DNA of 26,106 nucleotides, taken from NCBI GenBank assembly GCA_002291955.1, contig DBBA01000366.1:496-26601 (forward strand). Reading direction: 5' to 3'. The translations under genes were made by a program, and so were the position numbers. This DNA comes from Rhodobacteraceae bacterium UBA996. Lineage in GTDB: Bacteria > Pseudomonadota > Alphaproteobacteria > Rhodobacterales > Rhodobacteraceae. Numbering within the stretch: the stretch's first letter is position 1; every line of letters starts with the position of its first letter. The notes under the pieces were generated by a model. That model was not told the origin of the DNA. It searched no databases and saw nothing but the letters and a program-made list of their open reading frames with translations. Below, piece by piece: positions 7,975 to 16,544 of this stretch.

Positions 7975-9414
7975 TCAGGCGGCCGATCCGCCGACCGTCA
8001 GCCCGCCGATCAGCAGCGTCGGCTGGCCCACGCCCACCGGCACCCACTGGCCCGCCTTGCCGCAGTTCCCCATGCCCGGGTCAAGCGTCGAATCGCGGCC
8101 CACCGCGCGCACGTTCAGAAGCGCGGTCGGCCCGTCGCCGATCAGGGTCGCGCCCTTGACCGCCGCGCCGATGCGGCCGTTCTTCACGCGGTAGGCCTCG
8201 GTGCAGGAGAACACGAACTTGCCCGATGTGATGTCCACCTGACCGCCGCCGAAGCCCACGGCCCAGATGCCATCCGTCACGTCGCCCACGATCCCGGCCG
8301 GATCGGCATTGCCCGACAGCATGATGGTGTTGGTCATTCGAGGCATCGGGATATGCGCGTGGCTTTGCCGCCGCCCGTTGCCGGTGGGGGCGACGCCCAT
8401 CAGGCGCGCGTTCTGGCGGTCCTGCATATAGCCCGTCAGGATCCCGTCCTCGATCAGCACGGTCCGGCCCGACGGCGTGCCTTCGTCGTCCACGGTGATC
8501 GACCCGCGCCGGTCGGGGATCGTCCCGTCATCCACCACCGTGACACCGGGTGCGGCGATCCGCGTGCCCATGAGGCCGGCAAAGGCCGAGGTGCCCTTGC
8601 GGTTGAAATCGCCCTCCAGCCCATGTCCCACGGCCTCGTGCAGGAGGATCCCGGGCCAGCCCGGCCCCAGCGCCACGTCCATCATGCCCGCGGGCGCAGG
8701 CTCGGCGCCCAGGTTCACGACGGCGATGCGCAGCGCCTCGGCCACAGTGCCCTGCCAGTGGTCGCGCGCGACCAGCCCCGCCAGCCCGTGGCGCCCGCCG
8801 CCCCCGGCGGTCCCCGTCTCGCGCCGGCCGGCCTCCTCGACGATGACGCTGACGTTCAGCCGTGCCATCGGGCGGATGTCGGTGACCAGCCCGCCCTCGG
8901 GGCGAAGGATCGCCACCTCCTGCAGGCTGGCGGCGAGCGAGACGGACACCTGCACCACGCGCAGGTCAAGCCCGCGGGCAAAGGCGTCGATCTCGGCCAG
9001 GGTTTCGACCTTGAGGCCGAAGGGCAGCTCCGACACCGGGTCGGCATCGGCATAGAGCTTGCGATTCGTGCCGGGCGGCGGTGGGGCCATCACCCCACCG
9101 CCCGCGCCGACCGCCAGCCGGGCGGTGGCAACCGCGCGGGACAGGGCGGCTTCGGACACCTCGGTGGCATGGGCGTAGCCTGCCGTGTCGCCCCGGACGG
9201 CGCGCAGGCCGAACCCCTCGGTCGCCTCGTAGGAGGCTGATTTCAGGCGCCCGTCGTCCCAGACCAGGCTTTCCGAGCGGGCGCGTTCCAGGAACAGTTC
9301 GCCATCATCCGCCCCGGCGACCGCCTGCCGCAACAGCGCCAGCGCGCGGTCGCGGTCGAGATGCGTGTCGAAGGGGCGGAAGGGGGCAGCCGGGTCGGGT
9401 CGGTCCATGGACAT
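7975..9414 (-). CDS. tldD: metalloprotease TldD
   Basis: A 479-residue TldD/PmbA-family zinc metalloprotease. TldD and TldE form a heterodimer that degrades unfolded peptides and matures some RiPP peptides such as microcin B17. The zinc motif HEAVGH is at residues 259-264 within ILLHEAVGHGLEGDFNRKG, and the C-terminal GGGQVDITSG and RVKNGRIGAAVKGATLIGDG stretches are typical of the family. The start at 9414 follows AAGGACCCC; ATG 9408 is possible. It is divergent from ctaC across 167 bp, an arrangement I recognise from other Rhodobacteraceae. The TldE partner is not in the window. Confidence 0.95.
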   Translation of the reverse strand: MSMDRPDPAAPFRPFDTHLDRDRALALLRQAVAGADDGELFLERARSESLVWDDGRLKSASYEATEGFGLRAVRGDTAGYAHATEVSEAALSRAVATARLAVGAGGGVMAPPPPGTNRKLYADADPVSELPFGLKVETLAEIDAFARGLDLRVVQVSVSLAASLQEVAILRPEGGLVTDIRPMARLNVSVIVEEAGRRETGTAGGGGRHGLAGLVARDHWQGTVAEALRIAVVNLGAEPAPAGMMDVALGPGWPGILLHEAVGHGLEGDFNRKGTSAFAGLMGTRIAAPGVTVVDDGTIPDRRGSITVDDEGTPSGRTVLIEDGILTGYMQDRQNARLMGVAPTGNGRRQSHAHIPMPRMTNTIMLSGNADPAGIVGDVTDGIWAVGFGGGQVDITSGKFVFSCTEAYRVKNGRIGAAVKGATLIGDGPTALLNVRAVGRDSTLDPGMGNCGKAGQWVPVGVGQPTLLIGGLTVGGSAA

Positions 9415-9581
9415 GGGGTCCTTGTTCGGAGGGGCGGCGGATGGGGATGACGGCGCAGGGCGTCCCTTTGCCGCAAGCGGGGCGCTTGGCAGGCCTCGCC
9501 TAATATGGTTTCACCCGACTTCAATACAACCGCCCGCAGGACTTCGGGACATCTGCGGTAATGGGAACGGGAACAGAACCG
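9415..9581. promoter_or_regulatory. divergent tldD/ctaC promoter region
   Basis: A 167-bp intergenic region with a locally AT-rich stretch (TAATATGGTTTCACC from 9501), unlike the surrounding sequence. It must hold promoters for tldD (minus) and the cytochrome oxidase operon (plus). TAATAT at 9501-9506 resembles a -10 element on the plus strand but has no good -35 at normal spacing, so no exact promoter is called. Confidence 0.4.
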
Positions 9582-10511
9582 ATGCGCGCGATCCAAGTGC
9601 TTGGCGGCCGGGCGGCCGCCGTGGTGGCCACGCTGGCCGCAACCCTGTCTGCGGGCATGGTAGCCGCGCAGGACACGATCGTGCTGCCGGAACTGCCCTC
9701 AATCGGAAAGCCGGTGGAGCGCGGGATCGACTTCCAGCCCGCCGCGACCGAGCTTGCCCGTGACCTGCAGTGGCTCGACGGGATGATCAACGTGATCATG
9801 TTTGCCATCGTGGCCCTGGTGACCGTGCTGCTGGCGATCATCGCCGTCCGCTACAACCGCAACTCCAACGCCACGCCGGCTCGCTTCACCCACAACACCC
9901 CGATCGAGGTCGCCTGGACGGTCGTTCCGATCCTGATCCTGGTGTTCATCGGTGCCTTTTCGCTGCCGATCCTGTTCAAGCAGCAGGAAATCCCGGCGGG
10001 CGACGTGGTCATCAAGGCGACCGGATACCAGTGGTACTGGGGCTACGAGTATCCCGACGAGGGTATCGCCTTCGAGAGCTACATGATCGGCTCGCCCGCG
10101 ACCGGCGGCGACAACCGTCTGACGCCCGAGGTCGAGGCGCAGCTGGAGGCGGCCGGATATACCCGCGACGAGTTCCTGCTGGCCACCGACACCGCGATGG
10201 TGGTGCCGGTCGGCAAGACCATCGTGGTGCAGGTGACGGCCGCCGACGTGATCCATTCCTGGACGATCCCGGCCTTTGGCGTGAAGCAGGACGGAATCCC
10301 CGGGCGGCTGGCGCAGCTGTGGTTCAAGGCCGAGCAGGAGGGCGTGTTCTTTGGACAGTGTTCGGAACTGTGCGGGATCGACCATGCCTACATGCCGATC
10401 ACCGTCAAGGTCGTCAGCGAGGAAGCCTATGCGGCCTGGCTGGAGCAGGCGCGGGAGCTTTACGCGATGGACCCCGCCCCCCGGGGCGTGACCGTCGCCT
10501 CGGCCGACTGA
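9582..10511 (+). CDS. ctaC: cytochrome c oxidase subunit II (aa3-type)
   Basis: A 309-residue precursor of the CuA subunit that receives electrons from cytochrome c. It has a signal peptide ending near GMVAAQ, two membrane helices (MINVIMFAIVALVTVLLAIIAV and the EVAWTVVPILILVFIGAFSLPIL region), the aromatic patch GYQWYWGYEYP, and a periplasmic cupredoxin domain. All CuA ligands are present with family spacing: H225, C260, E262, C264, H268 and M271 (CSELCGIDHAYMPI). The start at 9582 gives the more compact signal peptide; ATG 9561 adds seven residues and cannot be excluded. It is the first gene of the oxidase assembly operon. Subunit I is not encoded in the window. Confidence 0.95.
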   Translation: MRAIQVLGGRAAAVVATLAATLSAGMVAAQDTIVLPELPSIGKPVERGIDFQPAATELARDLQWLDGMINVIMFAIVALVTVLLAIIAVRYNRNSNATPARFTHNTPIEVAWTVVPILILVFIGAFSLPILFKQQEIPAGDVVIKATGYQWYWGYEYPDEGIAFESYMIGSPATGGDNRLTPEVEAQLEAAGYTRDEFLLATDTAMVVPVGKTIVVQVTAADVIHSWTIPAFGVKQDGIPGRLAQLWFKAEQEGVFFGQCSELCGIDHAYMPITVKVVSEEAYAAWLEQARELYAMDPAPRGVTVASAD

Positions 10512-10524
10512 GGCGCGCGCGCAG

Positions 10525-11466
10525 ATGACCGACGTGTCCAACAGCCTGTCGCGGACCCCGGAAGCGGGGTTCGGCGACTATGTCGCGCTGCTCAAGCCGC
10601 GCGTGATGTCGCTGGTGGTGTTCACCGCGCTGGCCGGGATGGTGGTGGCGCCGGGGGCCGGTGCGCTGCACCCGGTCGAGGCGTTCGCGGCGATCCTGTT
10701 CATTGCCGTGGGCGCGGGCGCCTCGGGCGCGCTGAACATGTGGTGGGATGCCGACATCGACGCGGTGATGCGGCGCACGGCGGGCCGTCCAGTGCCCTCG
10801 GGCCGCGTTGCGGGTGGCGAGGCGCTGGCGGTGGGACTGGGCCTGTCGGGCCTGTCGGTGATGATGCTGGCGCTGGCGTCGAACCTAGTGGCGGCGGGAC
10901 TGCTGGCCTTCACGATCTTCTTCTACGCCGTCGTCTATTCCATGTGGCTGAAACGGGCGACCCCGCAGAACATCGTGATCGGGGGCGCGGCCGGGGCCTT
11001 TCCGCCGGTGATCGGCTGGGCGGTCGCGACGGGCGGCACGTCGGTCGAGGCGTGGCTGATGTTCGCGCTGATCTTCCTGTGGACCCCGCCACATTTCTGG
11101 GCGCTGGCGCTGTTCATGAAGGACGACTACCACCGCGCAGGCGTGCCGATGCTGACGGTCACGCACGGGCGGCGGGCGACGCGGGGGCAGATCCTGGCCT
11201 ATACGGTCGCGCTGGTGCCGGTGTCGCTGGCGCTTGCCCTGTCGTCGGTGGGTGGGCCGCTGACGCTGGCGGTGGCGGTGGTCCTGAACGCCGTGTTCCT
11301 GCATGGCGCCTGGGCGATCCGCGCGCGGGACGAAGCGGTGGCCGAGGCCGACGCCTATGCGGTGGAGAAGCGGGTGTTCCGCTTCTCGCTGTCCTACACG
11401 TTCCTGCATTTCGCGGCGCTGATGGCCGAACGGGCGCTGTCGCCTGTCGGCCTTGGGGGGTGGTGA
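10525..11466 (+). CDS. ctaB: protoheme IX farnesyltransferase (haem O synthase)
   Basis: A 313-residue polytopic membrane enzyme of the UbiA family that attaches a farnesyl group to haem B, making haem O, the precursor of haem A for the oxidase. The prenyl-diphosphate-binding motif is N71-M-W-W-D75-A-D-I-D79, followed by RRTAGRPVPSG. A second loop carries MKDDYHRAGVPMLTVTHG. About eight or nine hydrophobic helices are visible. The gene starts 13 bp after ctaC and ends at the TGA at 11464-11466, just before the small gene at 11468. Symbols ctaB and cyoE are both used; the operon position favours ctaB. Confidence 0.95.
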   Translation: MTDVSNSLSRTPEAGFGDYVALLKPRVMSLVVFTALAGMVVAPGAGALHPVEAFAAILFIAVGAGASGALNMWWDADIDAVMRRTAGRPVPSGRVAGGEALAVGLGLSGLSVMMLALASNLVAAGLLAFTIFFYAVVYSMWLKRATPQNIVIGGAAGAFPPVIGWAVATGGTSVEAWLMFALIFLWTPPHFWALALFMKDDYHRAGVPMLTVTHGRRATRGQILAYTVALVPVSLALALSSVGGPLTLAVAVVLNAVFLHGAWAIRARDEAVAEADAYAVEKRVFRFSLSYTFLHFAALMAERALSPVGLGGW

Positions 11467-11467
11467 C

Positions 11468-11665
11468 ATGGCGATCACGAAGACCCACGAGCTGCATGGC
11501 CGTCGCTGGGGGCGCAACCTGGGTGTGGCGTTGTGCCTGATCGGGTTCGCCGGACTGATGTTCGCGCTGACCATCGTCAAGGTCAGCCGGGGCGACCCGA
11601 TGCAGGCCTTCGACCACCAGTTCCGCCCCGAGATGGACCGCACCGAAACGGAGCCCGCCCGATGA
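11468..11665 (+). CDS. small single-pass membrane protein of the cox operon (CoxF-like)
   Basis: A 65-residue protein: a basic, His-containing N-terminus (THELHGRRWGRN), one transmembrane helix (LGVALCLIGFAGLMFALTIV), then VKVSRGDPMQAFDHQFRPEMD. It starts one base after the ctaB stop, and its TGA overlaps the ctaG start (ATGA). Small proteins of this shape occur between ctaB and ctaG in Rhodobacteraceae and are usually annotated as oxidase assembly proteins. The precise function is not known to me. The location argues for a role with CtaG at the membrane. Confidence 0.8.
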   Translation: MAITKTHELHGRRWGRNLGVALCLIGFAGLMFALTIVKVSRGDPMQAFDHQFRPEMDRTETEPAR

Positions 11666-12246
11666 GGATTTTGCCCCGCGACCCCAAGCTGCGCAGCGCC
11701 AGTCAGGCGGGCCTTCTGGTGGTGACCATGGGCGCGCTCGCCTGGGCGTCGGTGCCGCTATACGACTGGTTCTGCCGGGTGACGGGCTATGGCGGCACCA
11801 CGGGCGTGGCCGAATACGCCCCCGACGACATCCTGGACCAGACCATCACGGTGCGCTTCGACGGATCGCGGGACGCGGGCATGCCCTGGGGCTTCCGGCC
11901 CATGCAGCGCGAGATGACCGTGCGCATCGGCGAAACGGGGCTGGCCTTCTACGAGGCGTGGAACCCGACCGACCGGGTGGTGGCGGGCACGGCCAGCTAC
12001 AACGTCACGCCCTATCAGGCGGGCGGGCATTTCGTGAAGATCCACTGCTTCTGCTTCGAACAGCAGGTCCTGCAGCCGGGCGAGCGGGTGGAGATGCCGG
12101 TGACCTTCTTCGTGGACCCCTCGATCGTGGCGGACCGCGATGCCAACGGCGTGCAGGTGATCACGCTGTCCTATACCTTCTATGAAACCGATCTGCCCGA
12201 GGAACAGGCGGCGCTGCCGCCCGCGCCCGCGCCGGTCGCAAACTGA
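11662..12246 (+). CDS. ctaG: cytochrome c oxidase assembly protein CtaG (Cox11)
   Basis: A 194-residue copper chaperone that delivers copper to the CuB centre of subunit I. There is one N-terminal membrane helix (AGLLVVTMGALAWASVPLYDWF), then a periplasmic immunoglobulin-like domain with the copper motif C129-F-C131 in HFVKIHCFCFEQQ. Another conserved cysteine, C38, lies at the membrane surface (YDWFCRVTGYGGTT). The start ATG overlaps the previous stop by 4 bp, and ctaE begins 28 bp downstream. The length matches Cox11 homologues, and the family call is secure. The C-terminal tail is Pro/Ala-rich (ALPPAPAPVAN). Confidence 0.95.
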   Translation: MRILPRDPKLRSASQAGLLVVTMGALAWASVPLYDWFCRVTGYGGTTGVAEYAPDDILDQTITVRFDGSRDAGMPWGFRPMQREMTVRIGETGLAFYEAWNPTDRVVAGTASYNVTPYQAGGHFVKIHCFCFEQQVLQPGERVEMPVTFFVDPSIVADRDANGVQVITLSYTFYETDLPEEQAALPPAPAPVAN

Positions 12247-12274
12247 CGACGGCACCGCCGAAAGGGACCGAGGC

Positions 12275-13081
12275 ATGGCGCACGCGAAGAACCACGACTA
12301 CCACATCCTGCCGCCCTCGATCTGGCCGCTTCTGGCGGCGGTGGGCGCCTTTGCCATGCTGTTCGGCGCGGTCCTGTGGATGCACGACGTCACGCCGTTC
12401 CTGTTCCTGATCGGGCTGGTCGCGGTGCTGTACGTCATGTTCGCTTGGTGGACGGACGTCGTGGCCGAAAGCCGCGCGGGCGACCACACGCCGGTGGTGC
12501 GGATCGGCCTGCGCTACGGCTTCATCCTGTTCATCATGTCCGAGGTGATGTTCTTTGCGGCGTGGTTCTGGTCGTTCTTCAAGCACGCCATGTACCCGAT
12601 GAACGAATACGTGGGCTCCACCTATGTGCCGCCCGAGTTCTACCAGGTCGATCCGTTTCACCTGCCCCTGATCAACACGCTGGTGCTTCTCCTGTCGGGC
12701 TGCGCGGTGACCTGGGCGCACCATGCGCTGGTGCATGGCGGCGACCGCAAGGACGTCGAGTGGGGGCTGCTGGCGGCGGTGGTGCTGGGCGTGGCCTTCA
12801 CCGGCCTGCAGGCCTACGAGTACCATTACCTGATCGTCGAGCAGGACTGGGTGTTCGGCACCGACAAGTTCTTCTCCAACTTCTTCATGGCCACGGGCTT
12901 CCACGGGATGCACGTGATCATCGGGACGATCTTCCTGTTCGTCTGCTACCTGCGGGTGCGGGCGGGGCACTTCACCGCCGAGAAGCATGTCGGGTTCGAG
13001 GCTGCGGCCTGGTACTGGCACTTCGTCGACGTGGTTTGGTTGTTCCTGTTCTTCGCCGTCTACATCTGGGGTATCGGCTGA
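12275..13081 (+). CDS. ctaE: cytochrome c oxidase subunit III
   Basis: A 268-residue integral membrane subunit with about seven helices that stabilises proton uptake in the aa3 oxidase. Typical segments are HDYHILPPSIWPLL at the N-terminus, EVMFFAAWFWSFFKHAMYP, GCAVTWAHHAL, GLQAYEY and the C-terminal AAWYWHFVDVVWLFLFFAVYIWG. The start at 12275 (MAHAKNHDY) follows AAAGGGACCGAGG. The frame is open back to 12182 but overlaps ctaG there. A GC hairpin follows the stop, so some transcripts probably end here before SURF1. Confidence 0.96.
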   Translation: MAHAKNHDYHILPPSIWPLLAAVGAFAMLFGAVLWMHDVTPFLFLIGLVAVLYVMFAWWTDVVAESRAGDHTPVVRIGLRYGFILFIMSEVMFFAAWFWSFFKHAMYPMNEYVGSTYVPPEFYQVDPFHLPLINTLVLLLSGCAVTWAHHALVHGGDRKDVEWGLLAAVVLGVAFTGLQAYEYHYLIVEQDWVFGTDKFFSNFFMATGFHGMHVIIGTIFLFVCYLRVRAGHFTAEKHVGFEAAAWYWHFVDVVWLFLFFAVYIWGIG

Positions 13082-13095
13082 TCCGGGTGTGGGCG

Positions 13096-13110
13096 GGGGG
13101 CTCTGCCCCC
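13096..13110. terminator. GC hairpin GGGGGC-TCT-GCCCCC after ctaE
   Basis: A 6-bp stem with a 3-nt loop, 14 bp past the ctaE stop. The same hairpin in reverse orientation lies at 6466-6480. It lacks a T-tract, so it may be an attenuator or RNA-stabilising stem rather than a full terminator. Confidence 0.45.
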
Positions 13111-13131
13111 GGGCAAGGCTGACGCCTCGCT

Positions 13132-13166
13132 CCCCCCGGGATACTTGAAACAGGATGAAGGGTCAG
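13132..13166 (+). repeat. composite intergenic element, copy B core
   Basis: CCCCCC then GGGATACTTGAAACAGGATG then AAGGGTCAG. It matches the minus-strand copy at 6361-6390 and, more loosely, 3017-3046. The ATG in it is in frame with SURF1 and would produce a spurious longer start. Confidence 0.6.
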
Positions 13167-13211
13167 GGCGCGGGACTTCTCGCGCCCCTTGACCTTGCGG
13201 GGGGCAGGTGG

Positions 13212-13886
13212 ATGGGCCGACTGATCGGGGCGCTGGTGCTGGGGATCGCAGGCTGTGCGGTGCTGCTGGGCCTTGGTGTCTGGCAGATGCAGCGGCTGGC
13301 CTGGAAGGAAAGTGTGCTGGCCGCGATCGAGGCGCGGATCGGGGCGGCGCCGGTGGCGATCCCGGTGATGCCGGATCCCGTGGCGGACCGCTATCTGGCG
13401 GTGACGGCGGACGGCATGTTCCTGAGCGAGGAGATCCATGTGCTGGCCTCGCGCAAGCAGGGCGGCGCGGGGTACCGGCTGATCGCGGTATTTGCGACGG
13501 CGGACGGGCGGCGGGTGCTGGCCGACCGGGGGTTCATGCCCCTGGAGGCCAAGGACACCGCGCGGCCCGAGACGCCGGCCACCATCATCGGCAACCTGCA
13601 CTGGCCCGAGGAGGTGGACCGCTTCACCCCTGCGCCCGATGCCGCACGGGACATCTGGTTTGCCCGCGACGTGCCCGCGATGGCGGCGGCGCTGGGGACC
13701 GAGCCCGTACTGGTGGTGGTGTCCGGCACATCCGAGCCCGCCCCGCCCGCCGAGGCCTTCCCCGTCGATACCGCGTCGATCCCGAACGACCACCTGGGCT
13801 ATGCCGTCACCTGGTTCGGTCTGGCGGCCGTCTGGGCGGGGATGACAATCCTGCTGGTCTGGCGTATCCGGCGCCGCACCACCTGA
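13212..13886 (+). CDS. SURF1-family oxidase assembly protein
   Basis: A 224-residue membrane protein that assists haem A insertion into oxidase subunit I. The topology is typical of SURF1: an N-terminal helix ending in the signature LLLGLGVWQMQRLAWKE, a periplasmic domain with ADGMFLSEEIHVLASRK and VLADRGFMPLEAKDT, and a C-terminal helix after NDHLGYAVTWFGLA. The start at 13212 is preferred (GGGGCAGGTGG upstream) because the in-frame ATG at 13155 lies inside a repeated intergenic element. It sits 130 bp after ctaE and 10 bp before thrC. Confidence 0.92.
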   Translation: MGRLIGALVLGIAGCAVLLGLGVWQMQRLAWKESVLAAIEARIGAAPVAIPVMPDPVADRYLAVTADGMFLSEEIHVLASRKQGGAGYRLIAVFATADGRRVLADRGFMPLEAKDTARPETPATIIGNLHWPEEVDRFTPAPDAARDIWFARDVPAMAAALGTEPVLVVVSGTSEPAPPAEAFPVDTASIPNDHLGYAVTWFGLAAVWAGMTILLVWRIRRRTT

Positions 13887-13896
13887 GGGGGCGTCC

Positions 13897-15288
13897 ATGC
13901 GCTATATCTCGACCCGGGGCGAGGCCCCCGCGCTTGGCTTTGCCGATGCGATGCTGACGGGCCTCGCGCGCGATGGCGGGCTGTACCTGCCCGAGACGAT
14001 CCCGGTGCTGCGGGCGGACGAGATCGCCGCCATGGCGGGGCAGTCCTACGAGGAGATCGCGTTCCGGGTGATGTGGCCCTTCACCGGCGGGGCGTTCACG
14101 GACGAGGAATTCCGCGGTGCCATCGCGCGTGCCTATGTGGGCTTCGGCCATGCCGCGCGGGCGCCGCTGGTGCAGCTGGGCCCGGCGCATTTCCTGCTGG
14201 AGCTGTTCCACGGGCCGACGCTCGCCTTCAAGGACTTCGCGATGCAGCTGATCGGCCAGCTGTTCCAGCTGGAACTGGCCCGCCGGGGCAGCCGTATCAC
14301 CATCGTGGGGGCGACCAGTGGCGACACCGGCAGCGCCGCGATGGAGGCGTTCCGGGGCCTGCCGGCGGTGGACCTGTTCATCCTGTTCCCGGACGGCCGG
14401 GTCAGCGAGGTGCAGCGGCGCCAGATGACCACGCCGGTGGAACCGAACGTGCATGCACTGGCGATTGACGGCACATTCGACGACGCGCAGGCCGCGGTGA
14501 AGGACATGTTCGCCGACGGGTCCTTCCGGGACGAGGTCGGGCTCGCGGGCATCAACTCGATCAACTGGGCGCGGGTGCTGGCGCAGGTCGTGTACTACTT
14601 TGCCGCCGCGACCGCGCTGGGGGCGCCGGGGCGCACCATTGATGTGACCGTGCCCACGGGGAACTTCGGCGACATCTTCGCGGCGCTGGTCGCCAAGCGG
14701 ATGGGGCTGACCCTCGGGCGGCTGGTGATCGCCACCAACCGCAACGACATCCTGCATCGCACGCTGGCCACCGGCGAGCATCGCAAGGCAGGGGTGCACG
14801 CCACCACCAGCCCCAGCATGGACATCGAGGTGTCGTCGAACTTCGAACGCGCGCTGTACCTGGCATCCGGATGCGATGCCGCCGCCGTGCGGGGCATGAT
14901 GGCGTCCCTGAAGCAGGCGGGCGGGTTCACGGTGGCGCCCGCCTTGCTGGCGGCCCTGCGGGCCGACTTCGCCAGCGGCGCGGCGGACGAGGACGCGACG
15001 CGGGCCACCATCGCGCGGACGCTCGCCGCGTCGGGCGAGCTTCTGTGCCCGCATTCCGCCGTCGGCGTGCATGTGGCCGAAGCCCACCTGCGCCCCGGCC
15101 TGCCGATGATCACGCTCGCCACCGCGCACCCGGCCAAGTTCCCGGACGCGGTGCAGGCGGCGACGGGGATCCGCCCCCCCCTTCCATCCCGCATGTCCGA
15201 CCTTTATCAACGGCCGGAACGCGTGACGGCCGTTCCGAACGACCTGACCGCCATCGAAACCCTGATCCGGAGGCGTCGCGCGCGGTGA
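13897..15288 (+). CDS. thrC: threonine synthase
   Basis: A 463-residue PLP enzyme that converts O-phosphohomoserine to threonine. The N-terminal signature RYISTRG, the PLP lysine K112 in FHGPTLAFKDFAMQ, VGATSGDTGSAA and the phosphate loop PTGNFGDIFA all fit the ThrC family of this length. A GAGGGGGCG ribosome site precedes the start, which lies 10 bp after SURF1. The TGA overlaps the GTG of the M16 peptidase, so the two are coupled. Linkage of thrC to the oxidase assembly genes looks like conserved synteny rather than a shared pathway. Confidence 0.96.
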   Translation: MRYISTRGEAPALGFADAMLTGLARDGGLYLPETIPVLRADEIAAMAGQSYEEIAFRVMWPFTGGAFTDEEFRGAIARAYVGFGHAARAPLVQLGPAHFLLELFHGPTLAFKDFAMQLIGQLFQLELARRGSRITIVGATSGDTGSAAMEAFRGLPAVDLFILFPDGRVSEVQRRQMTTPVEPNVHALAIDGTFDDAQAAVKDMFADGSFRDEVGLAGINSINWARVLAQVVYYFAAATALGAPGRTIDVTVPTGNFGDIFAALVAKRMGLTLGRLVIATNRNDILHRTLATGEHRKAGVHATTSPSMDIEVSSNFERALYLASGCDAAAVRGMMASLKQAGGFTVAPALLAALRADFASGAADEDATRATIARTLAASGELLCPHSAVGVHVAEAHLRPGLPMITLATAHPAKFPDAVQAATGIRPPLPSRMSDLYQRPERVTAVPNDLTAIETLIRRRRAR

Positions 15289-16544
15289 CTGTCCGCTTCG
15301 ATACCCTGTCCAACGGCCTGCGCGTGGTGACCGAAGCCATGCCGGGGCTGAAGTCCGCCTCCATCGGGATCTGGGTGCAAGCGGGCGGTCGGCACGAGAC
15401 CGCGGCGCAGAACGGCATCGCGCATTTCCTGGAACACATGGCGTTCAAGGGGACCGAGCGGCGCAGCGCACTGGAAATCGCGGAAGCGATCGAGGATGTG
15501 GGCGGCTACATCAACGCCTACACGGGGCGCGAGATGACCGCGTACTATGCCCGGGTGCTGGAGGCCGACGTGGGCCTCGCGCTCGATGTCGTGGCCGACA
15601 TCGTGCTGAACCCGGTGTTCGACGACGACGAGATCGAGGTCGAGCGCGGGGTGATCCTGCAGGAGATCGGGCAGGCGCTGGATACGCCCGACGACATCAT
15701 CTTCGACTGGCTGCAGGAAGTGTCCTATCCCGGGCAGGCCATCGGGCGCACGATCCTTGGCCCTGCCGACCGGGTGGCGGCGTTCGGGCGCGAGGACTTC
15801 CGCGCCTTCACGGCCGCGCATTACGGGCCCGAGCGGCTGATCCTGTCGGCAGCGGGGGCGGTGGACCACGACGCGATCCTTCGGCAGGCCGAGCATCTGA
15901 TGGGGCATCTGTCGCGCCGCGGAGGCGAGGCGCTTGTCCCGGCGCGGTTCCAGGGCGGCGAGCGGCGCGAGCTCAAGGCGCTGGAGCAGGCGCATCTGGC
16001 CATGGCCTTCGAGGCGCCGGGCATTCGCGATGGCGCGGTCTATGCCGCGCAGGTCTGGTCGATGGCGATGGGCGGGGGCATGTCGTCCCGCCTGTTCCAG
16101 GAAGCGCGGGAGAAACGCGGATTGTGCTACACGATCTTCGCGCAGGCGGGGTCGTTCATCGACAGCGGCACGGTGACCATCTACGCGGGCACGAGCGAGG
16201 CCGACATCGGCGCGCTTCTGGACCTGACGGCGGACGAGATCCGGCGGGCAACCGACACGCTGACGCCCGCCGAGATCGCACGGGCCCGCGCGCAGATGAA
16301 GGCAAGCCTGCTGATGGGGCTGGAAAGCCCGTCGTCGCGGGCCGAGCGGCTGGCGCGGAACGTTGCCGTCTGGGGCCGCGTGCCCGGCATCGACGAGATC
16401 GTGGCGCGGATCGACGCTGTCACCGTGCGGGACGTCGCGGCCTTTGGCGCGGGTCTGGCGGGGTCGGGCCCGGCGCTGACCCTGTATGGTCCGGTGGACC
16501 GCGCGCCATCGCTGGCGGCCTTCCGCGACAGGCTTGCCGCCTGA
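15285..16544 (+). CDS. M16-family zinc peptidase (processing-peptidase-like)
   Basis: A 419-residue protein like the catalytic beta subunit of mitochondrial processing peptidase and bacterial PqqL/YmxG-type peptidases. The inverted zinc motif H47-F-L-E50-H51 is intact, and the third ligand E127 sits 76 residues after H51, as in the family. A glycine-rich stretch (SMAMGGGMSSRLFQEAREKRGLCY) follows in the C-terminal half. The start is GTG 15285, overlapping thrC by 4 bp (GTGA). The stop overlaps the acetyltransferase start by 1 bp. The substrate is unknown; it is probably cytoplasmic because no signal peptide is seen. Confidence 0.92.
   Translation: MTVRFDTLSNGLRVVTEAMPGLKSASIGIWVQAGGRHETAAQNGIAHFLEHMAFKGTERRSALEIAEAIEDVGGYINAYTGREMTAYYARVLEADVGLALDVVADIVLNPVFDDDEIEVERGVILQEIGQALDTPDDIIFDWLQEVSYPGQAIGRTILGPADRVAAFGREDFRAFTAAHYGPERLILSAAGAVDHDAILRQAEHLMGHLSRRGGEALVPARFQGGERRELKALEQAHLAMAFEAPGIRDGAVYAAQVWSMAMGGGMSSRLFQEAREKRGLCYTIFAQAGSFIDSGTVTIYAGTSEADIGALLDLTADEIRRATDTLTPAEIARARAQMKASLLMGLESPSSRAERLARNVAVWGRVPGIDEIVARIDAVTVRDVAAFGAGLAGSGPALTLYGPVDRAPSLAAFRDRLAA

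Noticed and set aside
7873..9240. Plus-strand open frame of 455 codons
   Set aside because: Antisense to tldD, whose zinc motif and length are canonical.
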